In this document: piece after piece, positions 36,607 to 48,625 of the stretch
Layout: each line of letters starts with the position of its first letter
How positions within the stretch are numbered: position 1 is the first letter of the stretch
Assembly: GCF_030247195.1 (NCBI RefSeq)
Contig: NC_080672.1
Coordinates: 87,069,113 to 87,133,112, forward strand
DNA from: Topomyia yanbarensis
Taxonomy: Eukaryota; Arthropoda; Insecta; Diptera; Culicidae
Direction of reading: 5' to 3'
Length of the DNA: 64,000 nt
Translations under genes and position numbers: made by a program
Notes under the pieces: generated by a model
Databases searched by the model: none
What the model saw: the letters and a program-made list of their open reading frames with translations, nothing else
What the model was told of the DNA's origin: nothing

Positions 36607-39282
36607 GTAAGTGCCTGGGCTTATCATTATCAGCGGTGGAAGAGGCTTGTTTGCTTTTTTTTTTATTTCGGATGCAGCAGGCATGTCTGCTCTTATCATT
36701 TTTCAATGAGTAGGTACTACTGACGAACAGCTGCCCCATGGTACCCATCAAAATAAAGGGTGATTTGCTTATTTCAGCCATGATGAAAACTGTATCAATA
36801 TATTTTCCTTGCTGTTAAGGAATGGCATAATAACAAAAATGTCGTGAGAATTCGTATTTAGGAAAAGCGAAAATTCGCATTGAGCACACTAACTTTCATC
36901 CCACTATCTGAGCCAAAGCGTTGAACAGAGATAACAGAAGCTTCTAGAACGAATAGGTAAGGTGACAATAAGGGCGTGGCTATAATATTTACATTCAGCA
37001 CCCTATTCGCATTGAACTTCACCAGCTCATTTTGGTTAGGAGGCAAATGGTAGGGCTATTAGGCTTACATGACCACACCACTAGTCGGTACCGATAAGAT
37101 AACTCAAATTATTTGTGGAGCAACTTTTTGCTGTGCTTGTTCGGAAATATTGTTGCGATAAATGTGATGTGTTGATTGAGGAATTCCGATTTTTTTGTTT
37201 CTGATTGGTTGGTGACTAATGCAATATTTTGGGACATAGAAATCTTTTAGTTTTAGAAATATTATATTTTCGCCCATTTCGTTCGTATTTGCCTCAAAAA
37301 GGCAAGTGGTCTCAGAGCCCCAGGTAGTTACAGTTCTCTAGTTTCAGTGAACTTGTAATTTGAAATACAAATGATCGAGCGTTTTCGGGCTTTCAATTCA
37401 CTCACTGATAATACGACAAAAAAGAGGCTTTTGATTTCATTGGGTCTTATGAGCGATTCTTCTTGAAGTCGCAATTTTAGCTTGCCTTTTTGAAAATTAA
37501 ACTGCTTCTTGCAGTCCAACCGTTTTTTGAGTCTTTTTCCGATCCTCCTTGACGATGGCCCAATGTTTCTCGATTAGATAGTGCTCTGGTGCAATGCTCC
37601 AGAACTAAAAGGAATATGTCAGGTTTAAGTTCGTCGTAGCTTTGCGATTTTGACGGCAATAGTCATTCTTTGATAGGAAAATTCAAAAAGATATGATATC
37701 AATCTTTATTTTAATTTAAAGTATCTGCTGACTGCACATTTAAAACCATTTATTAATTTTTTTGCTGCATGAAGAAGTGATCTAAAAATAATCTGTTTTA
37801 AGCACCGAAACAATGGTTACGATACTCAGTCTCAGCTTCTGCTTCAACTTGAGTTAGCGCAACGCGAACGACAAAAGCAGTAACTTTTATTTTATATGGA
37901 TTGCCTGAAGAACAAAGGAAACCATTATTTTTTGTCTCTTCATTTTAGACCGAATAGGTTGGTGGTTTCAATGTTGTTTGAGTTTACGGATTATACCTAC
38001 ATTCAATCCATTATATCAACAACAATATATAAATCTTATATTTTCGTCATCATTTACAATTTTTTTCATGACGAAAAAAAAAAACAAAATGGCGCCTGTG
38101 GCGACGTTCTGTCTAAGGTTAGGTGCAAACAATATTGTCTCGATGTTAACAATTTCTGATTGAACATGTAAAAAACATACTATTAAAAATATATTGCGAA
38201 TTTTACCCCCAAATAGACTCACAGCAAAATAATTTTGTCACACGAAAATATTCTCACACCGCATCTACCATAGTTTGGTTGTTGCGATGGCTAACAAAAC
38301 AACATTTAACGCCCTCTCTAGGATTGTGCATAAGATATTCGGTTTGTTTACTTGCTGTCGCCCGTGCAGTTCAACGTGAGCATATTTATTTATCTATTAT
38401 TTATCTCTTTTGGGAAGACTGAAGCACAAATGAATGGTTGGCGTCCAAAAGGGGCTAACCCATATTTTGCATTTTTACTGGAAATGGAAAGAACTTGCGC
38501 ATTTCCAAATTAACATTGTTTTTAAAGTAAAAATACATTACTTTATTACCAGTTCATTGACCCATGTTGTCTAGAAAAAATAAGATCATTACATGTACTA
38601 CTTTTCAGTTCACGAGAATTTCCGTAATTCGGGGGGCTAACCCCGGGCGTGAAAATTATTGGGTTGCAGGTCCGTGCACAAGAGGAGGGTTTTGGGAGTT
38701 CAAACCCCTCCCATGAGAGCAGGGCCGTCGAGAGCCGCGTCGAGCCCCAAGGCTTGTATTTCTGCCTGGCCCTTTTAAACCTAAGTCCTCCAGTTCAGTA
38801 TGAGTTAGTATCTCTTCAGCCATGGGAAACACGTGAGTCCGTGGTTTCTATTGGACTCCAGTTGACTTATATTGCCACATCTACAGATAGCGTGCCAGAC
38901 AGGTGAATTTCAACAGCTTCTCTTTCTGCGGTATCCAAATAGGGTAAAATTGCCATAGTTACAAATTTTTTAATTTGTGGGTATTCAGGAATCAGGCACA
39001 TTCCCCATATAGATCGGAGATTTGTGCCTTGCCATGAATCGTTTTTTGTTTTTCATAATTTCCCTGATGGCAAGGATTGGGAAAGTGGTAAGGTTAGGGG
39101 TAAGGAAAATAGAATCTGCACGTGCCACAATAGCAGGAATAATACTTCCAACCCATGAAGGGATTTAGAATTTTTAACAGTGTGCGGATATATTTCGTTT
39201 CGCGAAAGAAACGCTTCCGCTCCATTGATGGTCTGGAACATAATCAGCACGCTATGTCTAACATGGTGAAATTGTATTGTGT
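36607..39282 (+). other. Intron 2, proximal part: nothing recognised
   Basis: Begins GTAAGT. About 2.7 kb without a recognisable exon. Near 38705-38720 an AGCAGGGCCGTCGAGAG resembles a hAT-type terminus, but no partner end was found. Confidence 0.4.
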
Positions 39283-39912
39283 ACACTGATAGAATATATT
39301 CGTAAATCGCTAGGCATTAGTTTCGTACAGAAAATTTTCATAAAATATACGAATTTTTCGTACATATCATGAATCGTTCGTAGTTCTATTGAAACACATT
39401 TATTTTTTGTTACTAATTTTTCGTGAAAACCACGAAACGACTTTCGTTGGATTATAACGAAACAGCTTCATTCGGCAAACGAATTGTTCGCTGTTATATA
39501 CGAATATCTTTATAATATTTACGAGCATTATTCGTCAAACCGTCAACGTCAAAAAGCTTCAATATTGTCTCTATACGTCAGATAATTGTTGATCATAACG
39601 ACGGTCTCGGTCTGACTATTTAGTAGCCGTATCCGTGTTTGTCGGTTTCAGGAAGATTTCCTGAACCTCTTTCGCTTCCAGTTGTTCCAGAATCCGGAGT
39701 AGTACGGATTCAGTTGAGCCATCGCAAACTGCTCGTTGGTTTTGTATGAATGAGTTTGAGCTTTCTCTGTTAGAGCAAAGCCAAAATAATATGCTACTTA
39801 ATACGAAAACTTCTTTTAGATGAACGAAATGAATTCGTGCGACCAACGAGATTGTTCGTAATATACACAAACGTTTATTAAAATAAACAAAACATTTCGT
39901 TTCATTCACGAA
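39283..39912 (+). mobile_element. Left part of a TIR element rich in ATTCGT motifs (family B)
   Basis: Starts ACACTGATAGAATATATTCG, which matches the reverse complement of the right end at 49397-49424 (ACACTGATAATATATATTCG). 39825-39905 is a direct copy of 48815-48920, sharing AACGAAATGAATTCGTGCGA and TTCGTAATATACACAAAC. The segment stops at 39912 where a different repeat begins. It also holds a minus-strand stretch (39616-39790) preceded by an acceptor-like TTTGCTCTAACAG that reads RILEQLEAKEVQEIF, origin unknown. Confidence 0.6.
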
Positions 39913-40130
39913 ACATAAAAGGCACAATTGCACCACTAGGTGGATTAAAACAGGTTTTTAATTTAAAAATCAGAAAATAACAATTAAGGTTTAAAAATGA
40001 TATGAATGTTCTCGTAAGGACACCCGCTATCAATACATATGAAAAACTGACACATTTTTTTTCCAAATTAAAGATCCCTATTTGCCCGGAACCCCGGGAC
40101 TTCCGGAATTATCGATAGTGGACAATACAC
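39913..40130 (+). repeat. Culicine-type interspersed repeat fragment
   Basis: GGCACAATTGCACC followed by ACTAGGTGGATTAAAA matches the terminal part of the repeat ending at 32863. GGAACCCCGGGACTTCCGGA near 40088-40107 resembles the GGTTCCGGAAG landmark of the same family. Confidence 0.6.
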
Positions 40131-40681
40131 TCCAATAATCTATGATTCGCCATCAGTGATCTAGGCCTGCGAGTCGAAGTAAATTGATGTTCACCACGGA
40201 ACTATCAAGTTGTGTAACCGAATCGAACGAAGGTTCAAACCGGACTGATGAACGCTTTCTTCATTCCGAACTCAATATGAGCAGAAATATTCAGATTGGA
40301 ACCCAACATAACCTTATCCAAACACAATAGCTTAGAGTAAAAAAACTGACAGAGTTGAGCTCCGGTTATTATTCACTTCTTAGTTAAAAGCCCCTATTAA
40401 GTTGGTATCATGAAGAAGTGGATCTTTACTATCGGATAACAGAGAAATAGGCTCTAAAATAAAAAGTCAAACTTTATTTTCTGTTTGTCTACAGTACTTT
40501 AATTGTGCTTGATTGGTAAACAGCTAAAATTGTACGTTTCTCGAAGGAATGCTTTTAACGAACTTACCCTTTACCTCTAGGTAGGGTGTAGTCACTTTCC
40601 TTAACTAAAATGAACAAAAATCTAACTAAATAATAAACACTAACAAGCGGCCAAAAGACACTGATTAGAGTACGATCGCAT
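40131..40681. other. Unassigned; downstream of the phospholipase D fragment
   Basis: No recognisable feature. It may be 3' flanking sequence carried along with the phospholipase D fragment, since it adjoins its stop codon. Confidence 0.35.
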
Positions 40682-41880
40682 TTAGGTCCACATGTAGGTC
40701 GGCATAATGCCTTCCTTGCTGGTTCCAGGAGGTGTCAGCACTTCGTTGCACAAAAACTTTAGCGGAAAATCCACCAAATTTCCTTCGATCCTCTGCAGCG
40801 CTTTCTGAATTCCCTCCGGGTCTGTTAGAGTTAGGCTCTTCTCTTCAAGAAACTTCTTCAACATCACAAACGATTGCACATTATCGGACGGTATACAGAG
40901 GAAGATTTCATCAAAGAGACGTGTATTCTTGCGAGAAGTCCAGCGCCAGCTACCGCTCCAGAACGAATCGATTACCGGATCGGTTAAATCTACGGGCTTC
41001 GATTGACATTAGTTTCCAGCAAACCCAGGTGTTCTTTGAACAAGTATTTACGCAGCTTCCCAGCGTACACTCCACATGGGTAAGATTCACCATTCATACA
41101 ACCTTCTTCGAAGCTTTCATCCTGAAAATGGTTTAAAAGCAAATAAGTTTGGAAATTATCACTTATAAGATGTTGCCTACTTACGGTTATCATAACGCAC
41201 ACCTCCGAGTCTCATTTTCCAAGCAGCGACCGGTCATTAATGTTCGCCGATCCGCAGATAACTACTCTATCGTCGGCAATCAGTAGTTTGGAGTGGACGT
41301 AAATCAATTCAGTTACCAGCACTCCGTTCAGTGTAGAGTGCGTTCGTAAACTGTGGAAGGAGATGTACTCAAAAGGATTCCTAATACCGGCCGAGCTCAA
41401 TCGAGAAAGTATCGAGTTCTTTCCTCTGAAAGAGTGGCTTATGGTTTAAGAACATTTTCAGAGAAATTTAAGGCATATTAACCTGCATTTAGACGCATAG
41501 TTCCAGTGAGTTATAGCCCGTAACGAGATTCCACTAGCACCCCCGACGTCACCCTGGAAACCTGGAAGAAGTGGCATAACTACGTACACCCGGAACACCT
41601 TTTTCTCGCGGAAGGCTCTCATTATTCGCTTCAACAAGTACCCTGCAATCTGGTTCTTCACAGTTGGATTACCGAGCTCTAAACTAATAAAGAACTGATT
41701 TTCAATGTAGATGTAATGCTGCGCTTTTGAAATGGTTTGCACATATGCTTCATGAATACTCTGCTCGATACAATCCTGCTCAATGAAACCGCAGTTCCAG
41801 CTGGAAGCAGATCTTAATACTTAACAGGTTACATGATGTAGCGGTACATCCAGAAATCGTCTATCTATCCAAATGTCATT
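40682..41880 (-). pseudogene. Phospholipase D 3' exons, broken fragment
   Basis: Three exon pieces of a PLD1-type phospholipase D (hydrolyses phosphatidylcholine to phosphatidic acid) lie on the minus strand: 41483-41880, 41185-41425 and 40682-41121. They are separated by short GT-AG introns (41426-41482 and 41122-41184). Visible motifs are HYIYIENQFFIS, GGASGISLRAITHWNYAS, the second HKD box HSKLLIADD with [12 protein letters not shown] (near 41240-41295), and the family terminus FLCNEVLTPPGTSKEG ending in MWT. Lesions are TAA at 41821-41823, TGA at 41212-41214 (probably from an Arg codon) and a one-base deletion near 40992. The retained introns rule out a processed copy. The amino-terminal domains (PX, PH, first HKD) are absent. 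Confidence 0.93.
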
Positions 41881-42751
41881 TTTTTCAATTTGTTTATTTG
41901 ATAAGGCACGTATGCGTTAGCTTAAAGGTGCCCTTTTTTCATTGTTTTACATTTTGAATTTCTTGAAACTAGGGGGTTACACATTTCAATATTATTTTGT
42001 TTTATATAATGAAACTAAAAAAAAACTTTACAGCTAACTTATACATATAAAAGAGGGGATAATATAATATTCGTAAGATCAGGGGGACGGGTCATTTTGT
42101 GTGTTCTTTGTATAGCAATTCACTTTATGATTTTTAGAAGGGAGATTGTTGGAGAAAATAATTATTAACTAAGCGGAACATTTTACAAGCTTATTAACTA
42201 GAAATAACTAGAGAGAGTGGTTCAAGGTTAGGGGGAATTAATTAGGGCTATTTTAAAGTAGTGGTACTGTTGGGCATTTCTTAACGAGATTAAATATTGA
42301 TCAACTAAAACTAGAAGATAGGGGGGCACATAAGTGTTGAGAAGATATTCAAGGGGAGAAGGGGGTGAAGTCATACATCTGTGTATCAGAGACATGGGAG
42401 AGACGGTGGGCAAGGCTGACAGGGGGAGGGGGAGGGGGAGATATAAACTTTCAGTTTCCGGCATCAGGATTCAACGGCCAGGATTACAAATTCGAACGGA
42501 TGCATCAAGTATTGGGGCGCCGGGCGGTTTTCCTCGAGCCCTGCAGGGGTTCCTCCAGACAATTTCGTAGTACGGCTCAGATACGGATCGGAAACACACC
42601 GCGTTGCGCGTGTGATGTTGTACTGTAGATCTCATGTTGTTGGTTCATTCGACAGATGTTTTGTCTCGTCTTGAAGTCGTATCAAACCATCGTTGGGGAC
42701 GGTAGGCGGAAGAGGGCACTTCTGGGAATGATAAGAGAAAAGATAGGGCAT

Positions 42752-45700
42752 TTAAATTTGGATATTGCTGGTTTTGAGGAACGTGCATATAAGGGACATG
42801 TAGAGAATATCGCGGCTTGCTAGTACATCTCGAACCGGCAGGGGTTTGGGTGATCTTCCTCGGGCCCGAAGGGAATCGAATAGTTGAGATCTGGCAGAAC
42901 AGTACTCGGCGCATGCCCAGACAACATGTTCGATTTCGTGATAACCGTTGCCACAAGCGCAGATACCGCTATCCACGAGCCCAATACGCCGGAGATGTGC
43001 GTCCAGCGTGTAGTGATTGGACATGAGCCGAGACATCACGCGAATGAAATCCCGACCCACATCCATCCCTCTGAACCAAGGTTTCGTCGATACCTTAGGG
43101 ATTATCGAATGTAGCCACCTTCCCAGTTCACCATTGCTCCATGAAGTTTGCCAACTTTCGAGGGTTCTCTGATGAGTGATACTGAAAAATTCGCTGAAGC
43201 TAATTGGTCTTTTATATATGTCACCTTGTAAAGCGCCCGCCTTAGCTAAAGAGTCCGCTTCTTCATTACCTGGAATGGGAATGCGAGGGAACCCAAACTA
43301 AGGTAATCTTGTACGATCTTACAGCAAAGCACGCAGGCGTTCCCAGATTTTCCCAAGAAAATATGAAATGTGCTTTTTAGGTTTCATTGAACGGAGAGCC
43401 TCGATTGAGCTGAGGCTATCCGAAACAATAAAGTAATGATCGGTGGGCAAAGTATCAATGATCCCAAGGGTATACTGAATAGCATCAAGTTCTGCGACGT
43501 AAACTGAAGCAGGATCATTGAGTTTTAATGAGGCGGTGAGGTTTTGATTGAATATACCGAAGCCAGGGGAGCCGTCGAGGTTTGACCCGTCGGTGTAAAA
43601 CATCTTGTTGCAGTCGACTTCTCGAAATTTACTATGAAAGATGCTTGGGATCACTTGCGGACGTATGTGATCCGGGATTCCACGAATCTCGTCTTTCATG
43701 GATGTGTCGAAGAATACAGTTGAATCAGAAGCATGAAAGAGATTGACACGGTTGGGATAGTATGAAGGAGGATTGATATTTTGTGCCATGTAATCGAAGT
43801 ACAAGGACATAAATCGGGTTTGAGAATTGAGCTCGACAAGCCTTTCAATTTGCAATTACTAACGGGTTCAAGATATCGCATCGGATGAGCAATCGATATG
43901 AGAGGTCCTAAAATCGATTTTTCAGCGGAAGGACGCCCGCCAGCACTTGTAAACTCATCGTATGTGTCGAGTGCATGCAACCCAAGGCAATACGCAAACA
44001 ACAATATTGGATTCGCTCTAGTTTGATGAAATGTATGTTCGCAGCGGAGCGGAAACAGAAACTTCCGTACTCCATCACCGACAATATTGTTGTTTGGTAC
44101 AGCCTGATCAGGTCTCCTGGGTGGGCACCCCACCATGTTCCGGTTATTGTACGGAGAAAATTGATCCTTTGTTGGCACTTCTGTTTCAGATACCTAATGT
44201 GACATCCCCAGGTTCCTTTAGAGTCGAACCAGACCCCGAGATATTTGAAAGTTGAAACCTGAGCAATAGTTTGACCCATTAATTGAAGCTGTAGTTGCGC
44301 TGGTTCACGTTTCCTTGAAAATACGACTAGCTCAGTTTTCTCCGTGGAGAACTCGATACCTAGCTGGAGGGCCCAAGCAGACAAATTGTCCAAGGTATCT
44401 TGCAATGGTCTTTGGGACCTGTAATAGAGACCACACCGTCATCTGCAAGCTGCCTTAGCGTGCAGGAATTGACAAGACATTCGTCAATGTCATTCACGTA
44501 AAAGTTATAGAGAAGGGGGCTTAGACACGAGCCCTGGGGAAGACCCATGTAGCTAATTCGTGATGTCGATAAATCACCATGCAAAAAATGCATATGTTTT
44601 TCAGACAGCAAGTTTAGCAAAAAGTTGTTTAGAGTCGGTGAAACACCATGCTGGTGCAGCTTCTCAGAAAGAATTTTGATAGAAACTGAATCAAAAGCCC
44701 CCTTTATATCTAGGAAAACTGATGCCATCTGCTCTTTGCTAGCATAGGGCATTTGAATTTCTGTTGAGAGCAACGCAAGACAATCGTTCGTCCCTTTGCC
44801 TTTACGGAAACCAAATTGTGTATCTGACAGTAAGCCATTTGCTTCAACCCAATTGTCGAGGCGAAACAAGATCATTTTCTCGAACAACTTTCGGATACAG
44901 GACAGCATCGCAATCGGTCGATACGAGTTGTGGTCGGAGGCTCGTTTTCCTGGTTTTTGAATGGCGATGACGTTCACTTGCCTCCAGTCATGAGGGACAA
45001 TATTACCCTCAAGAAACTTATTAAATAAATTCAACAAGCGTCTCTTGGCAGAGTCTGGCAGATTCTTTAACCCATTCATGCCCATGTTGTTTGTGGACAA
45101 CAACGTTTTTAAACAGCTATAACTTTTGATTGAGGCAAGATTTGCTCACAAAACCAAGAAAGGCTAATGAACCTGACTATTGGCTTTCATTTGAGTACTA
45201 ACAATTACCAGGATCAGCTCTAGAACTGAAGTTATTGCAATTAGTCTGATTGGATTCCAATGGAGCAGTGCTGCCAGGGACAGTTTACGTTGACAATGAA
45301 AAATAATTTTTTCATATATCTTCGTTATTATTCAATATTATTGAAAACTGGTAAAACTTATCAAATTAGAGTATCTTTGGCTACGTTTTCCACGTAAGTG
45401 GACTATTGTAAATATTCTAGGAGAATTGCATTGAGCATTGAAAGGTAAAAATTGAGCAGCTTCTAGCACTGTGAGGGAAGCACCAATCTTTATGAAAAAA
45501 GGCTTTTCATGTTTCGTGACCCAACCGTTTTCAAGGAAAAATAGTTTTGAAATCCTACGTGCACTAGAAAAAAGTTGGGCATGAAAGGGTTAACAAGTTA
45601 AATTTGATTCTGTCTGGCCCTGGGGCTATATTGTTACATGATAAGAGAGCAAGTGAGAACTCCACCATCGAAAACGGTGTTTCGTTCGCGTTATTGTGAG

Positions 45701-46943
45701 GGGACGCGGCGCGGTAGATCTTCTGTGCCGGGGCGGAATCCGGACAAACCTTCTTGGCAAAATCGAATATCCAACGGTTTAAATATTCCACGCTCTCATT
45801 GGTACTGTTTCGGTTTCGTAAGCGCCGGGCCGTACTCCAAAGAGTGCTCATCGATGTTTCTCTCGTTAGTCCGTCGACGAACCGGCGCCAGTAGCTACGT
45901 TTTTTGGTTTTTATCAAACTCTTCATGCGCGTTTCCGCCATCGCGTACTGTCGGTAGCTAGCTGGCAGCCCGTCGTCCCGGTAGGTCTTATACGCAGCGG
46001 CCTTCTCCGCGTACACGTCTTAGCACTCTTTGTCCCACCATGGATTGGGAGGACGCCCGCGTGAGTTCGCGTCTGGTACGCGTTTAGTCTGAGCTTGAAT
46101 CGCGGTATCGAGAATCAAGCCAGCCAGGAACCCGTACTCTTCCTCTGGAGGATGCTCTTGAGTGCACTCGATTTTGTCGGATATCGCGTACGCGTAGCTC
46201 TTCCAATCAATATTTCGTGTGAGGTCATACGAAACATTGATTGTATTCGGTGGCCCTGAACCGTTAGCAATATTAATTACGATTGGCAGATGGTCGCTGC
46301 CGTGGGGATCAGAGACTACCTTCCACATGCAATCTAACCGCAGCGATGTCGAGCAGAGGGATAGATCTAAGGCGATCGGTCGCGCTGGAGGGGCAGGAAT
46401 CCGTGTCATTTCACCCGTATTCAAGATAGTCATATTGAAGTTGTCGCAAAGCTCATGGAGTAGGGTAGATCGATTGTCGTCATAAAGGCAACCCCATGCC
46501 GTGCCGTGGGAGTTGAAGTCACCTAAAACTAGCCTCGGTGCGGGGAGGAGTTTCGCAATATCGAAAAGCCGTCGGTGGCTAACTGAGGCTCTAGGGGGGA
46601 TGTAGGTGGAAGCAATACAAAGGTCTTTGCCTTTAATTCTGGTTTGGCAAGCGACAACTTCAATGCCTGGTGTCGAGGGGAGGTCGATCCGATTGAAAGA
46701 ATAGCACTTTTTGATCCCCAAAAGTACTCCTCCGTAAGAGTCTTCTCGATCCAAGCGAATAATATTAAAATCGTGAAAGTGTAGGGTTATTTCTGAAGTG
46801 AGCCATGTCTCACATAGGGCAAATGCATCGCATTTCAAATTATTTAGTAAGATTTTAAACGAATCGATTTTCGGGATAATGCTTCTGCAATTCCACTGTA
46901 GAACAGTGATTAAATCCTTGACCTCGTTCGATGAATTAGCCAT
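42752..46943 (-). pseudogene. LINE ORF2 (endonuclease, reverse transcriptase, RNase H)
   Basis: Domains in order: APE endonuclease (ITVLQWNCRSI, LCETWLT, LVLGDFNSHGTAWG, GSDHLPIVI); reverse transcriptase (NIAPGPDRIKF, motif A FLDIKGAFDSVS, motif B GLPQGSCLSPLLYN, motif C LADDGVVSI); RNase H (FYTDGSNLDG, VAELDAIQYT, VSDSLSSIEA); terminal CACGNGYHEIEHVVWAC. Lesions: TAA at 46020-46022, an insertion at 45071-45589, a frameshift near 44408, TAG at 43908-43910, a frameshift near 43860, and more at 43280-43330. The ADD box is intact. About 870 bp of untranslated 3' sequence follow. Confidence 0.9.
45071..45589. mobile_element. TTAA-flanked MITE (piggyBac-like), 519 bp
   Basis: Ends CCCATTCATGCCCA and TGGGCATGAAAGGG form imperfect terminal repeats. 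TTAA lies on both sides (45067-45070 and 45590-45593). Removing the element and one TTAA restores the LINE reading frame exactly as K-F-N-L-L-K-N-L-P-D, the expected junction in the reverse transcriptase. TTAA specificity fits piggyBac-type mobilisation. No transposase inside. Confidence 0.93.
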
Positions 46944-48112
46944 CGAAGGATACGACCGCTGAAAGGAGGTGAACTGCATCAAAAATGTTTTTACTGCGGG
47001 GAGAAAGCATATCAAGATACTTTTAAGGGGGTCAGCAATGTTTAACGCTGTAAGAATACGGTCCACAATGTCAGAGAAATTTATTAAGCCAGCACTGTTT
47101 TCTTTCTCTGGCAGAGATATGGGAACACTTGGGGTTTTCGATGTTCCTGGAAGTGCTGGGAACTCCTTTTCTGAGCTCAGGTTACTGAGACCGGGAGCGA
47201 CTTGCTTCGGTTTTGCACCAGTACTTCCTTGAGTAGTTATTTTAGGGGGACCATGAAGAGACACCTTCTGGCCTGTACGACGAAGCTTGAAAGAGGAAAT
47301 GTTCTTCCTTTTTCTACTACTTCTAGGCACAGAAGAAGATGTTCCCTCCTGGGGTTCATCACAGTCGCCTTCGTCAGTAGACAAGTTGGTAAAGATGTTC
47401 GTAGAGACAGGTGGCGTAGCTATCTTAAGCATTTCTGCAAAAGATCGCTTAGAGCGTCCCTGAAGGGAACGCTTAGGATTTTCCTCGCGCTGTTTGTACG
47501 CGGGACATGAAGGGAGATCATGTGGGTTTCCCCCACAGTAGAGACACTTTTCGACATCTCTACCATAGGAATCATCCGCATGATTCCCACCGCATTTCCC
47601 ACAGCGGGCTTTATTGCTACAATGGGAGGCTGTGTGTCCAATTGTTTGCAATTAGTACAGTTCATGACCCGCGGCACAAAGAGGCGAACAGGTAGACGAA
47701 CCTTGTCAAAGAGAAGGTAGTTGGATAGGGCAGAGCCGGCGAAGGTCACCCGATAAGAGTCTGAGTTGATGTATATTTTCTTGCCGTCAGCTGCGATTGA
47801 TGCTGAATGCAAACGTTTGCATTCCAGTATCTTCACTGACTTAAGCATGGGGTCTTTGAAACAGCCAGTCCCATATTTTAGCAGGTCCTCGCAATTCAGA
47901 CTCGAATCTGAACCGACCCCACTGACTTCAACCCTGCTAGCTGGAATATACACCCTGTACTCCTTCGTAAAGGGCTCGTAGCCAGCAATATCGTTTGTCT
48001 GAGTCAAACTGTTAACAACCACCCGAAGCTTATCAGGGCGAATTTTCGATATTTCTGTCACGGCCGAAACCGATCCGTCAGAACTCGAGAAAACTGCAAC
48101 AGATTCAATCAC
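46941..48112 (-). pseudogene. LINE ORF1 (gag-like, zinc knuckles)
   Basis: The amino-terminal part (48112 to about 47650) is an RNA-binding-protein-like region with FDKVRLPVRLFVPRVMNC. The zinc-knuckle region C-T-N-C-K-Q-L / GHTASHCSNKARCGKCGG / CLYCGGNPHDLP is split by a frameshift near 47645. A basic RSRKRKNISS tract and FPALPGTSKTP follow. The frame then runs without a stop into the ORF2 start (MANSSNEVKDL, ATG at 46943-46941), so an ORF1 stop may have been lost. Role: nucleic-acid-binding chaperone of the retrotransposition particle. Confidence 0.85.
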
Positions 48113-48535
48113 TTTTTATCTTTGGTCCGAAAGAAGATCACGAATGGCCCGGTGGCCGAGCTTGGATATACTTTGAGCCGGGGAGCCGATTTTGTTTCGA
48201 CGTCCATCTCACCACGCCGTCAGGGGAAGTCATTTTTACACGGGCCTATTGCCCGGTGCAAGTTGGTAAGAGAACCAAGAAGGGCAAACGTAAACTAATA
48301 TTTAGCTTGTGTATGTAACGGTATCCAGACGGCTTACTAGAAGAACGTTGCTTCACTGGTCACTAACTGGTTAACGGTATTCAGAAACAGAAACACAAAA
48401 GAAGGGAAAAATACTGAAACCTCGACTAGGCGTAGAGTGTGCGAATAACCTTGAACGCGGATTAACACTATTTGTCGCTATAGAGTGTACGGACCGACAA
48501 CAAAAGACTCTCGACTGAGTGCTCGATAACGAATG

Positions 48536-48625
48536 ATCCAAATGTCATTGTAGATATTCGGCAAAATATATGGATATTGAATATTTTCTCGACATTTTTC
48601 CAGCTTGACTGCATTCCAACGACAA
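48536..48625 (-). pseudogene. Phospholipase D exon continuation beyond the LINE
   Basis: On the minus strand this reads RWNAVKLEKCRENIQYPYIL, then PNIYNDIW. It joins through the LINE target duplication to IDRRFLDVPLHHVTC at 41880-41820, giving one continuous phospholipase D exon. PLD homology stops near 48625, where the family B repeat begins, inside the exon rather than at a splice site. Confidence 0.85.

Larger units (their letters stand above)
41881..48535 (-). mobile_element. Near-full-length I-type LINE, 6.65 kb
   Basis: A 14-bp target duplication, ATCCAAATGTCATT, occurs at 41867-41880 and 48536-48549. The 3' end on the minus strand is CAAATAAACAAATTGAAAAA and the 5' end starts CATTCGTTATCGAGCACTCA. 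It encodes ORF1 with CCHC knuckles, and ORF2 with APE endonuclease, reverse transcriptase, RNase H and a terminal CCHC motif. RNase H plus this layout fits the I superfamily. It lies antisense to the host gene. Multiple stops and frameshifts and one internal insertion make it inactive, yet the intact duplication suggests moderate age. Confidence 0.92.
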
